Assembly: GCA_050246115.1 (NCBI GenBank)
Contig: JBFWWP010000009.1
Span: forward strand, 62,001 to 126,000
Reading direction: 5' to 3'
Source of the DNA: JBFWWP01 sp050246115
Lineage (GTDB): Bacteria > Planctomycetota > UBA8108 > UBA1146 > JAJFFE01
Length of the DNA stretch: 64,000 nucleotides
Shown one piece after another: positions 1 to 8,254 of this stretch. Position 1 is the stretch's first letter. Each line of letters starts with the position of its first letter. The position numbers were made by a program, and so were the translations under genes. Under the pieces are notes generated by a model that saw nothing but the letters and a program-made list of their open reading frames with translations, was not told the origin of the DNA and searched no databases.

Positions 1-381
1 GACGAGCGGCTCGCGCGGGTTGTAGGCGTCTACCGCCCGCAACTCCGGCTGCACTGGCTTCGAGTGTTCCAACTGATCCTGATCGTGTGGGCTGTTGAAG
101 ATCCCGGCGAGCCCCACGACGCCGTGGGCGTCGACCAACCCCGGGGTCACCACTGCCGCCTCGAGCACGCGGAAGCCCGCCGGAATGGCGAGGTCCGCGG
201 CTGCCCCGACCGCGGAGACCTTGCCATCGCGAACGATGACCACACCGTTGTCGATCGCGGGCCCAGTCATCGTGTAGACCCGCTGTCCGCGAACGGCGAC
301 CTGTGCCCAGAGGCTGTCACCCGCGGTCCACGAACCGAGCAGCGAGGTGAGGAAAAGAAGCACTCCCGGATAGCGCAGCAT
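1..381 (-). CDS. Amidohydrolase-family secreted protein, 3' part cut by window edge
   Basis: The first 127 codons of a second amidohydrolase lie at the left edge; the rest is outside the window. It opens with a signal-peptide-like stretch (LRYPGVLLFLTSLLGSW), followed by the small beta-sandwich typical of the imidazolonepropionase-like family (VVIVRDGKVSAVG, then TPGLVDAHGVVG). In relatives the strand-1 metal motif reads HxH after VDA; here it reads HGV, so the second histidine is missing. The ATG shares its A with the stop of the upstream amidohydrolase (TGATG), so the two are translationally coupled and probably work together. Substrate is unknown. Confidence 0.75.
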   Translation of the reverse strand, partial: MLRYPGVLLFLTSLLGSWTAGDSLWAQVAVRGQRVYTMTGPAIDNGVVIVRDGKVSAVGAAADLAIPAGFRVLEAAVVTPGLVDAHGVVGLAGIFNSPHDQDQLEHSKPVQPELRAVDAYNPREPLV

Positions 382-1709
382 CACTGTTCCCCTCCGTGGT
401 CGAAGCAGCAGTAGTAAGGATTCTGATCGTGCCCAGCGCCGTAGCCACCGACGGCATAGAGCCGGTCCTCCGGGCGGCTGCGATCGAACACCTTGCGGCC
501 CTCGACCCAGGTCTCGAGGACCTGACTGTAGACACTGAAGGGATCGCCACTCAGGATCACGAAGTCTGCATCTTTACCCGTCTCGAGGGATCCGATCCGA
601 CCGTCCAGGTCGAGGATCTCGGCCCCCGCCAAGGTGAGCGCCCGGAGCGCGCCATCCCGAGTCATGCCCGCGCGCACGCCCTGGGCCGCCATCCGCCGGA
701 ACAAGCGCGAGTCGGTAATCCAGTCGTCCGTGTGAAACGCGACCTTCACCCCCGCACGTTCCAGGATGCCGCCCGTCTCCATGACGAGGTTCACGGCCTC
801 GAGCTTCCCGCCAGGGCTATCCAACAGGATGATCGAACACGGCACTCCTGCGGCCGCGATCTCGTCTGCGACCTTGCCGCCTTCGCTCACGTGATGCAGC
901 ACCACTCGGAAGTCGAACTCTCGCGCCAACCGCAGCACCGTCATGATGTCGTCGTGCCGGTGGGTGTGATGGTGCACGACCCTGCGCTTCTCCAGCACCT
1001 CGACCAGGACCTCGAGGCCGAGATCGCGCTCCGGTAGCTTCTCGGCGTCCCCCGCCGCGCGCGTGATCTTGTCGCGATACTCTCGCGCCTTCACGAAACG
1101 CTCCCGCACCAGCGCCGCCGCCTTGGCGCGCGTTCCGGGAAACGGTGGATCCTTCATGGGATTCGTACCGTTCGCCATCTTGAGCCCGCCCAGTGGAGTC
1201 CCCGCTTCGTCGCGAATGAAGAGCCCCTCGATGGTCTTCTCGCCTCGCAGCTTTACGTAGGTGGTTTGACCACTCGCGAGGTGCCCGGAACCCGGCATGA
1301 TGTTGAGCGTCGTCAGCCCCCCCGCAACCGCTCGCCGGAAACCGGAATCGAGCGCGTTGAGCGAATCGGACACCCGAACGTCGGGTTGGATCGGAGCGGT
1401 CGAATCGGCGCCGCCGATCCCCCCGATGTGGCTGTGGGTGCAGATGATACCGGGCATGATCCAGCGGCCCGCGACATCGACGACGGTCGCGCCGGCGGGC
1501 GCTCGGATCGCCGCCGCCGCCCCGACGGCCACGATCTTCCCGTCCCGGACCACGAGCACGCCGTCGTCGATCTCCGGCCCCGCCACCGGCAACAAGCGCG
1601 CGCCGACGAATGCCACCGCATTTTCCTGCGCGCCGACGGGAACGTACGCGCCCGCCGCCAGGGCGAGTAACCATCCCAGGAAACAACGATTCACAAACCC
1701 TCCGACCAT
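381..1709 (-). CDS. Secreted metal-dependent amidohydrolase (imidazolonepropionase-like)
   Basis: Predicted exported hydrolase of 442 residues. After a signal peptide (about residues 1-27, ending VPVGAQ) comes the N-terminal beta domain (VLVVRDGKIVAVG) and the TIM-barrel metal motif at H92 and H94 (CTHSHI). Further barrel ligands are likely in HHHTHRHDD, the LHHVSEGG segment and the HTDDW motif, which supplies the catalytic aspartate in this superfamily. The C-terminal strand DLDGRIGSLETGKDADFV is typical of the family. The ATG at 1709 was preferred over an upstream GTG at 1772 because it places the signal peptide at the N-terminus. The stop overlaps the start of the next amidohydrolase by one base. 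Substrate cannot be read from sequence. Confidence 0.85.
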   Translation of the reverse strand: MVGGFVNRCFLGWLLALAAGAYVPVGAQENAVAFVGARLLPVAGPEIDDGVLVVRDGKIVAVGAAAAIRAPAGATVVDVAGRWIMPGIICTHSHIGGIGGADSTAPIQPDVRVSDSLNALDSGFRRAVAGGLTTLNIMPGSGHLASGQTTYVKLRGEKTIEGLFIRDEAGTPLGGLKMANGTNPMKDPPFPGTRAKAAALVRERFVKAREYRDKITRAAGDAEKLPERDLGLEVLVEVLEKRRVVHHHTHRHDDIMTVLRLAREFDFRVVLHHVSEGGKVADEIAAAGVPCSIILLDSPGGKLEAVNLVMETGGILERAGVKVAFHTDDWITDSRLFRRMAAQGVRAGMTRDGALRALTLAGAEILDLDGRIGSLETGKDADFVILSGDPFSVYSQVLETWVEGRKVFDRSRPEDRLYAVGGYGAGHDQNPYYCCFDHGGEQ

Positions 1710-1815
1710 CGTGCGAGCTTCGATCGACACTGCGCGCCAGCCGCGCTCGGGCTTCGGCACAACTCCGCCCACGGCGGCCCGCCGCGCAACGGCCCCACGC
1801 GATTCGCGACGCGTG

Positions 1816-2733
1816 CTAGGGCACCGCTAGCCACTCCCGAGGCTGCAAGAAGACTTCGTACAAGCGTTCCTCTTCACTGCCGGGCTCGGGCCGCCAGTTG
1901 TACTCCCAGCGGACCAGCGGGGGAAGCGACATCAGAATCGACTCGGTGCGTCCGCGCGACTGCAATCCGAACAGCGTGCCGCGATCGTACACGAGATTGA
2001 ACTCGACGTAGCGACCGCGCCGATAGAGCTGAAACCTTCGCTCGCGTTCCCCGTGGGGTACGCCCTTGCGACGTTCGACGATCGGACGGTACGCCGACAA
2101 GTAGTGATCGCCCACGCTACGCAAGAACGCAAAGCTACGGTCGAAACCGCCCTCGTCCCAATCATCGAAGAACAGTCCGCCCACCCCGCGCGGCTCGTTG
2201 CGATGCGCCAGGTAGAAGTACTCGTCGCACCAGCGCTTCAGCCGCGGATAAACCTCATCGCCGAAGGGCGTGCACGCCGCCCGCGCCGTTGAGTGCCAAT
2301 GGACGACATCCTCTTCGAACCCGTAGTAGGGGGTCAGATCGAAGCCACCCCCAAACCACCAAACTGGCGGGGCCTCGGCACGCGATGCCACGAAGAACCG
2401 AACGTTGGCGTGCGACGTGGGAACATAGGGGTTGCGGGGATGGATCACCAACGACACGCCCATGGCCTCGAAGCGACAGCCTGCGAGCTCGGGGCGGTGC
2501 TGAGTCGCCGAAGGTGGCAGGGCGCTGCCGTGAACGTGGGAGAAGTTGACCCCGGCCTGCTCGAACACGAGCCCGTCCGTCAACACCCGGGTCACCCCGC
2601 CGCCGCCCTGCTCGCGCTCCCAGCGGTCCTCGCGGAAGGTGGCGGCACCGTCCTCTTGCTCGAGTTCGCTACAGATCCGACCCTGCAACTCGAGCAGGTA
2701 CTTCCAGACCTCCGGGATCCTCACCGACTCCAT
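1816..2733 (-). CDS. hemF: Oxygen-dependent coproporphyrinogen III oxidase
   Basis: HemF decarboxylates coproporphyrinogen III to protoporphyrinogen IX using O2, in cytosolic haem synthesis. The 305-residue length matches the family (about 300). Diagnostic blocks are present in order: VNFSHVHG, HPRNPYVPTSHANVRFF, WWFGGGFDLTPYY, GVGGLFFDDW, GRYVEFNLVYDRGT and the C-terminal PPLVRWEYNW. A strong AAGGAGG lies nine bases before the ATG. It is on the same strand as lipB-lipA and the amidohydrolases, but gaps of 100 bp or more argue against a single tight operon. It shows the host makes haem aerobically. Confidence 0.97.
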   Translation of the reverse strand: MESVRIPEVWKYLLELQGRICSELEQEDGAATFREDRWEREQGGGGVTRVLTDGLVFEQAGVNFSHVHGSALPPSATQHRPELAGCRFEAMGVSLVIHPRNPYVPTSHANVRFFVASRAEAPPVWWFGGGFDLTPYYGFEEDVVHWHSTARAACTPFGDEVYPRLKRWCDEYFYLAHRNEPRGVGGLFFDDWDEGGFDRSFAFLRSVGDHYLSAYRPIVERRKGVPHGERERRFQLYRRGRYVEFNLVYDRGTLFGLQSRGRTESILMSLPPLVRWEYNWRPEPGSEEERLYEVFLQPREWLAVP

Positions 2734-2833
2734 GCCCCGCGCCTCCTTCCGGCTTCGACCGAGGCGTGAGCGGCGGCGGGAGATGACCTGGGAGCCGTCT
2801 CCCGCCGCTCGCTCCCCACTTCGATGGACGAAC

Positions 2834-3682
2834 TCACCAACTCAGCTTGTGGGCCGCGATCTCGATCGGGTTCCCCACCTCCCCGTCGCCATCGAAAGCC
2901 ATTCCCGCGTCGAAAGTGCCGCTGCCGGCTGCGTGGATCGCCGAACTGATGACCCCCCACAGCGCCGCGAAGGTGAAGTAGAAGAGACCCAGCCAGTCCT
3001 GCATGTAGATGTACTGACGCGTGTGATAGAGCTCGTGGGTCATGACATCTTTGATTCCGCCACGAAAGATGTTCACGTACGAGCTGAAGGTGGTGGCGTG
3101 GTAGTCGGTCGACGAGCCCGCACCCCACTCGCTGACGAAAACGCCGCCGATGAACGAGAAGCCGCCCTTCGAATTCTTGACCGACGCACCCAACCCGATC
3201 ATGCCGATCAAGAAACCGACGACCGTCGTGATCAGGCCGAACGGCGCCTTCAGCCCGAACACCAGTACCGACCAAAGAGTGCGCCCGACTTTCTCGTCAT
3301 ACCCGATCACCTGCGCCGCTACGCGGTCCAACGCCGCAGACAGGGTCGTGGCGATCGCCGTCGAGTACGCACAAAACCAGAAGAAGGTTGCGCGATCCTG
3401 CAGGGCATCGACGCCAATCCACTTGAGTAGGCCGAAGAGACCGGTCGCGGCCATGAGGAAGAAGTGCGCGAGGTGGCCGACCTCCGGGGCGGGCACAGCG
3501 TTGGGATCGACCGTTCCGTAGTAGAAACAAACCCCGCTCAAGAACCCCATGATGTGGCAGGTCACGAGCTCCTGCCAACTGAACGCCCACGACACCAACA
3601 TGTTGAGCAGCGCCGAGACGATCAAGACCGACGGCCAAATCAGCAGTGTCAGCAGCCAGAAGTTGCCGAGCCACGTGTCCAT
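2834..3682 (-). CDS. Multi-pass membrane protein with HExxH metallopeptidase-like motif
   Basis: A 282-residue protein of unrecognised family. It has several hydrophobic segments: residues near 7-30, another around 75-90, a glycine-rich pair near 145-170 (GLITTVVGFLIGMIGLG), and one after the motif. Near residue 215 it carries THELYHTRQY, an HExxH pattern, followed about 45 residues later by GNPIEIAAHKL, which resembles the NPxExxA segment that supplies the third zinc ligand in some gluzincin-like proteins. A membrane metalloprotease is therefore plausible but unproven. The ATG follows AAGGGG at a normal distance. Neighbours (hemF, lipA) give no functional link. Confidence 0.6.
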   Translation of the reverse strand: MDTWLGNFWLLTLLIWPSVLIVSALLNMLVSWAFSWQELVTCHIMGFLSGVCFYYGTVDPNAVPAPEVGHLAHFFLMAATGLFGLLKWIGVDALQDRATFFWFCAYSTAIATTLSAALDRVAAQVIGYDEKVGRTLWSVLVFGLKAPFGLITTVVGFLIGMIGLGASVKNSKGGFSFIGGVFVSEWGAGSSTDYHATTFSSYVNIFRGGIKDVMTHELYHTRQYIYMQDWLGLFYFTFAALWGVISSAIHAAGSGTFDAGMAFDGDGEVGNPIEIAAHKLSW

Positions 3683-3892
3683 GGAGATACCCCTTCATTC
3701 CCCCTCGCCATGCCGCGAGGACCTGCGATAAGTGAGTCCGGGTCGACTCCGGCCCGGACGAGCTCGAATCCAGCGCACTCACGAAGGGCAGGGTATCCGG
3801 GGCGCCAGGAGTCATGCCACCGGTTTGGGCCAACTCGGTGGACATCCTCGTGATGGGATGCCAAAAAGGGGGGCGCGAGCGCTGCGCGTGGA

Positions 3893-4828
3893 TCAACCAA
3901 TTCCCGGCGTCAGTGGCGCAGCGCGAGAGGCCGCCGCGGCTACCCCGTGTCTCTCGAGCGCCTCCGCGGCTCGGCCCGCATGATAAGACGAACGCACGAG
4001 CGGACCGGCCTCGGTGTACACGAAGCCGACTTCGCCGGCGTACTCTTCGATCGCTCGAAAGTCTTCCGGGGTCACGAATCTCTCGACCGGGAGATGGCGC
4101 GCGCTGGGCTGCAAGTACTGTCCAACGGTGAAGAAGTCGACTTCGGCTCGACGAAGGTCGCGCATGAGCGCGAAGATCTCCTCGAGCGACTCGCCGAGTC
4201 CGGCCATGATCCCGGACTTGGTGGCCCGAATGCGATCGCCGCGCGCTCGGGCCGAACGCGCGAGCAACTCGAGCGTGCGCTCATAGGTCGCGAACGGGCG
4301 CACCCGTTGATACAGGCGCGGGACACACTCGGTATTGTGCGACAACACCTCCGGGCGCGCGTCGAGAATCGTCTCGAGCGCGTCCCAGTTGCCGTTGAGA
4401 TCGCTAATGAGAACCTCGACCCGACAGCCCGGGGAGTGCGCACGAATGGACTCGATCGTGCGCGCAAAGTGCTGCGCACCACCGTCGGGTAGATCATCTC
4501 GATTGACCTGGGTGATCACCGCGTGGCGTAGCCCGAGCGTGGCCACCGCCTGCGCGACATGCTCCGGCTCCTCGGGGTCGAGGGTTCCCGGCTTGCCCTT
4601 CTGGACGTTGCAGAACATGCAACGGCGGGTACAGATCTCCCCCATGATCATGAACGTCGCCGTCTTCTCGCGTCCCCAGCACTCGTGCAGGTTGGGGCAG
4701 CGGGCTTCCTGGCAAACCGTGTTCAAGTTGAGCCGCTTCGTGAGTTCGGCCACTTGGCGAAACTCTTCAGAGTCGCGATAGCGCACTTTCAGCCACTCGG
4801 GTCGCGGCCCCGCCTTGTCGTGATTCAC
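3893..4828 (-). CDS. lipA: Lipoyl synthase (radical SAM)
   Basis: LipA inserts two sulfurs into octanoyl chains on lipoyl domains of the 2-oxoacid dehydrogenases and the glycine cleavage system. The protein (311 residues) has both iron-sulfur cluster motifs: the auxiliary cluster C39, C44, C50 (CQEARCPNLHEC) and the radical-SAM cluster C66, C70, C73 (CTRRCMFC). The closing RSSYHAG segment carries the serine that ligates the auxiliary cluster. The start is GTG, five bases after AAGGTAGGA. A longer frame upstream has no family similarity and runs back through lipB. It lies 13 bp after lipB, as expected for a lipBA operon. Confidence 0.97.
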   Translation of the reverse strand: MNHDKAGPRPEWLKVRYRDSEEFRQVAELTKRLNLNTVCQEARCPNLHECWGREKTATFMIMGEICTRRCMFCNVQKGKPGTLDPEEPEHVAQAVATLGLRHAVITQVNRDDLPDGGAQHFARTIESIRAHSPGCRVEVLISDLNGNWDALETILDARPEVLSHNTECVPRLYQRVRPFATYERTLELLARSARARGDRIRATKSGIMAGLGESLEEIFALMRDLRRAEVDFFTVGQYLQPSARHLPVERFVTPEDFRAIEEYAGEVGFVYTEAGPLVRSSYHAGRAAEALERHGVAAAASRAAPLTPGIG

Positions 4829-4841
4829 TGCGGTCCTACCT

Positions 4842-5579
4842 TCATGCCGTGACCCCCGCGCGCGACCCCGAGAGCGTGCCAGCACCGGGCGCCAGGGCGC
4901 CGAAGTTCGGCAGCCCACGCGGCTCATCGCGAATGTCGAACCCGAAGGCCGACGCGACCGCGCGCGCCACCTCAGCGGCGACTTCGGCAATCGTTGGCGC
5001 GGGTGAAACGAACTGCTCCAAGGTGGCGACGGCGGCTCCTGGAATCGCACACGGAACCAGACACTGGAAGTTCGCGAGGTCGGGGTCCACGTTGATCGCA
5101 AAGCCATGATGGGCAATCCAACGCGAGATCCGAAGCCCAATCGCCGCGATCTTGCCGCGGTCACACCAGACGCCAGTCTTGCCGGGATCGCGCCAGGCGC
5201 ACACGCCGAACCTTGCTACGGTTTGGATGAGAGCCTCCTCCAAAGTTCTGAGGTAACCCCCAACGTCTCTCCCGAGGGGCGCGAGGTCGATCAGCGGGTA
5301 GCCCACCAGCTGACCCGGTCCATGATACGTGGCAGCGCCCCCGCGGTCGGTCGCCGCCACCTCGATGCCGCGACTGGCGAGATCTTCGGCCGACACCAGG
5401 AGATGCTCGCGGCGGGCCGCGCTTCCCATAGTAATCACCGGGTCGTGCTCGAGCAGGAGCAGCGAGTTCGTGCGTGTCCCACCGCGAATCTCGGCCACGG
5501 ACTCGCGCTGGAGCGCCAACCCCGCCCGGTAGGACACGCGCCCGAGGAAGTGAACGTCGAGTTGGGGTGCTGTGCTCAT
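4842..5579 (-). CDS. lipB: Octanoyl-[ACP]:protein N-octanoyltransferase
   Basis: LipB moves octanoyl groups from acyl carrier protein to lipoyl domains; LipA then adds sulfur. The 245-residue protein has the family signature GGAATYHGPGQ (residues 80-90), the invariant lysine K143 in GKIAAIG, HHGFAINV, and the nucleophile C177 in CLVPCAIPG. The residue after the catalytic cysteine is alanine where glycine is usual. The start is ambiguous: ATG at 5579 (chosen, MSTAPQ) or 5597 (MTWDGT), with longer options upstream lacking similarity. Cotranscribed with lipA 13 bp downstream. Confidence 0.95.
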   Translation of the reverse strand: MSTAPQLDVHFLGRVSYRAGLALQRESVAEIRGGTRTNSLLLLEHDPVITMGSAARREHLLVSAEDLASRGIEVAATDRGGAATYHGPGQLVGYPLIDLAPLGRDVGGYLRTLEEALIQTVARFGVCAWRDPGKTGVWCDRGKIAAIGLRISRWIAHHGFAINVDPDLANFQCLVPCAIPGAAVATLEQFVSPAPTIAEVAAEVARAVASAFGFDIRDEPRGLPNFGALAPGAGTLSGSRAGVTA

Positions 5580-5989
5580 CGTGCCATCCCACGTCATGCG
5601 CCGGTGCCGCCAAACCGGAGGTTTAGCCGCCCTCCGACTGCGCCGCAAGGCGGAACACCGAGCGCACGGACGTCGTGCGAGTTACTCGAGACACACTGGC
5701 AGACTGCGGTGGATCTCGAGGGGCACCTCTGCAGGAGCGCGGAAGTCGATCCGTGGTCCCGGGTCCCTAGCCGCTCGTCTCGACTCGCCGGGTGCGCTTG
5801 CGCCCCAAGCCGCGGCAGAATCAGTCGCACGCACCTCGTGGCTCGCGCATGATACTGACTACCGGGACGACGACGATGCGGCGCGACCCTCCCCCGTACC
5901 GTTGGCATTCGTTCGGCACCGAGACAGCAACCCGCACTTGGGCACTGGCGACGGACCCGGAGTGCCTGATGATTTGAGAGTTCGACGCC
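5580..5989. other. Divergent intergenic region lipB / mutA
   Basis: About 410 bp between divergently transcribed lipB and mutA, so it should hold both promoters. No consensus sigma70 pair, riboswitch (no B12-box-like element seen) or repeat was recognised. Reading frames that cross it have no family similarity. Confidence 0.5.
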
Positions 5990-8002
5990 ATGAGCAACGA
6001 CGCAGAGTCCCCATCGGGACCCACGACCGAGCCGAGCCACGGCTCCGTCCGCGAATGGGAAGCAGCCGTGCTCGAGTCCGTGGGGCGAACCGTGGCTCAG
6101 CTTGCGACGGCGACCGACTGCGGGATCTCCCTCCAGCCCCTCTACCTGCCGAGCCATGGTCCGAGTGCCGTGAGCGATGAACGGGTTGCGCGGCCGTTCG
6201 CGGTGGACACGCCCTGTTGGCAGGGTTGGCGCACGGTCCAGAGCTACGGCCTCCAGAGCTACGGCCTCGACGAATCCCGGTCCCGGATCGCCGAAGATGT
6301 CGCGGGCGGTGTCGGCTCCTTCATCATCGAACTCGGCGAATCGGCCAGCCTCGCTGACCTCCAGCGGCTTTTCACGGGTGTCGACCTCTCCCAGATCGAG
6401 ATCGGGGTGGATGCCGGGCCACACTTCGTCGCCGGAGCGGCCCTGCTGCGGGCCCTCTGGTCGGCAGCCGGCACGTCCGTCGCGCATACACCGGGCGGGT
6501 TCCGCGCGGACCCACTCGGGGCGCTGGCCGCTCGCGGGTCGATGCCGTTCTCGCCGACCACCGCGTTCTCCCAGCTCGCGGAACTGATCACGGACAGTGC
6601 CGCGGAGCGACCGTGCGGCTTCGACCTCGTGGTTTCGTCACGCCCGTATCACGAAGCGGGTGCGCACCCGATCCAGGAGCTTGCGGCCGTCCTCGCCACC
6701 GCGGTCGAGTACCTGCGGGAACTTCAGCAGCGCCAGGTCGACTTCGCTACCCTCGGGCCCCGGCTGTTGTTCGCGCTCCCGGTCGACGCCGACATCGTCG
6801 ATGGCGTAGCGAAGCTGCGTGCGCTGCGCTTCCTCTGGGCGAGAGTACTCGAGCTCTGGGGCCTGCCCGAATCGGACCGCGCGCTGCGGCTCGAAGTGTC
6901 GACTGGGCGCCGGTCCGCCGCGCGACGCGACCCCTGGATGAACCTCGTGCGCGGGACCATCACGGGGATCATCGGTGCCATCGCCAACGTCGATCGGCTC
7001 ATGATCGCGCCGTTCGCGGAGCACGACGACGATCCAGCTCTGGCATCGCGGCTCGCGCGCAACACCCAGCACTTGCTCCGCGAAGAGTCGCACCTCGACG
7101 CGGTCGTCGATCCGGCCGGGGGTTCAGCGCTATTCGAGACCCGCACTCACGAGTTGGCCGCAGCCGCGTGGGAGCAGTTCCAACAGATCGAACGCCAGGG
7201 CGGCATGTTGCAGGCGTTACAGAGCGGACAGCTTGCTCGTGACATCGCCGAAACCCACGCCAAGCGACTAGAACGGCTGCGCACGCGACGACAGGGAATC
7301 GTCGGCGTCAGCGAGTTCGCACAGGCGAGCCTCGATGCGAACCTCCGTGCGCGAACTCGCGCAGCGGATCGTCACCCGAGCCTCTCCGCAAGCCCGTCGA
7401 CTCCGACCCGTGCCGCCGAGCCACGGACGCCGCTCGCCCGGGCCACAATGCGCGGGGACACTCTCGCCCAGCTCACGGCATCGCAGGGGGCGAGTCCGAA
7501 CGAGACCACGAGTCTCCCCGAGTCGTTCCCACTACGTCGTTGGGCTGAACCATTCGAAGCTCTGCGCGACGCGAGCGACCGCTATCGGGCTCAGCACGGG
7601 CACCCCCCGCGGGTCTTCCTCGCCGCCCTAGGAAGCCCGCAAGAGTCGACGCCGCGCGTGAACTATCTCACGGACTTGCTGGCTGCGGGAGGATTCACGA
7701 CCCTCCTATCGTCCCCCGTGACCACTGCCGCCGAAGCCGTTCGCGAGTTCACCGCGAGCGGCGCAAGGATCGCCGCTCTGGGTTCGTCCGACCCGGTCTA
7801 CGAGCAACACGCCGAGCGCGTGGCGCGCGAACTCCGTGACGCCGGGGCACGGCGGGTGATCTTGGCCGGTCGCCCGGGCGCCCACGAGGCGCAGTGGCGG
7901 GCAGCCGGCATCGATGCCTTCGTCTTCGTGGGCGCCGATGTCTGCGCGGAGCTCGAGTGCCTGCAGCGAGCGGCTGGGGTGGAGTCCACCAACCGACGGT
8001 GA
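5990..8002 (+). CDS. mutA: Methylmalonyl-CoA mutase small (beta) subunit-like protein
   Basis: This 670-residue protein matches the non-catalytic small subunit of heterodimeric methylmalonyl-CoA mutase. It has a mutase TIM barrel (SRIAEDVAGGVGSFIIELG, then RLARNTQHLLREESHLDAVVDPAGGS and the IERQGGM helix) and a C-terminal cobalamin-domain fold (VFLAALGSPQEST to GADVCAELECLQ). That last domain lacks the DxHxxG motif, so it should not bind B12. The partner catalytic subunit is probably the gene at 21123, about 13 kb away; normally mutA and mutB adjoin. A perfect in-frame 15-bp tandem duplication at 6237-6266 gives SYGLQSYGL. The ATG at 5990 has only a weak GAGAG upstream. Confidence 0.88.
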   Translation: MSNDAESPSGPTTEPSHGSVREWEAAVLESVGRTVAQLATATDCGISLQPLYLPSHGPSAVSDERVARPFAVDTPCWQGWRTVQSYGLQSYGLDESRSRIAEDVAGGVGSFIIELGESASLADLQRLFTGVDLSQIEIGVDAGPHFVAGAALLRALWSAAGTSVAHTPGGFRADPLGALAARGSMPFSPTTAFSQLAELITDSAAERPCGFDLVVSSRPYHEAGAHPIQELAAVLATAVEYLRELQQRQVDFATLGPRLLFALPVDADIVDGVAKLRALRFLWARVLELWGLPESDRALRLEVSTGRRSAARRDPWMNLVRGTITGIIGAIANVDRLMIAPFAEHDDDPALASRLARNTQHLLREESHLDAVVDPAGGSALFETRTHELAAAAWEQFQQIERQGGMLQALQSGQLARDIAETHAKRLERLRTRRQGIVGVSEFAQASLDANLRARTRAADRHPSLSASPSTPTRAAEPRTPLARATMRGDTLAQLTASQGASPNETTSLPESFPLRRWAEPFEALRDASDRYRAQHGHPPRVFLAALGSPQESTPRVNYLTDLLAAGGFTTLLSSPVTTAAEAVREFTASGARIAALGSSDPVYEQHAERVARELRDAGARRVILAGRPGAHEAQWRAAGIDAFVFVGADVCAELECLQRAAGVESTNRR

Positions 8003-8157
8003 CCGCAAGTGTCTCCGGTCATCGCCAGGGGCCACTCCCCTTCCAAAGCGCAGCGCTCGCCCGGAGGAAGCACAACCCACGATGGATTCCATACTGGGCT
8101 CGGGCTCGCGCGGTCGCCGCCGATCGCAGGACTGCAAGGAAGCGATCGAACCCAAGA

Positions 8158-8237
8158 CTGAGGAGAGCACCGGCTGAGGAGAGCACCGGCTGAGGAGCGC
8201 ATCGTCTGAGGAGCGCATGCACTGGGGAGGCTGGGAG
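8158..8237. repeat. Five tandem 16-bp units (CTGAGGAGNGCANNNN)
   Basis: Units start at 8158, 8174, 8190, 8206 and 8222. Units 1 and 2 are identical, 3 and 4 share CTGAGGAGCGCA, and 5 is degenerate (CTGGGGAG). They lie between the convergent mutA and LysR genes, close to the LysR stop, in otherwise non-coding DNA. Each unit carries TGAGGAG, giving a stop and a Shine-Dalgarno-like core per repeat. Probably slippage-derived. Confidence 0.85.
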
Positions 8238-8254
8238 GACTCGCTCGCCGTCCT

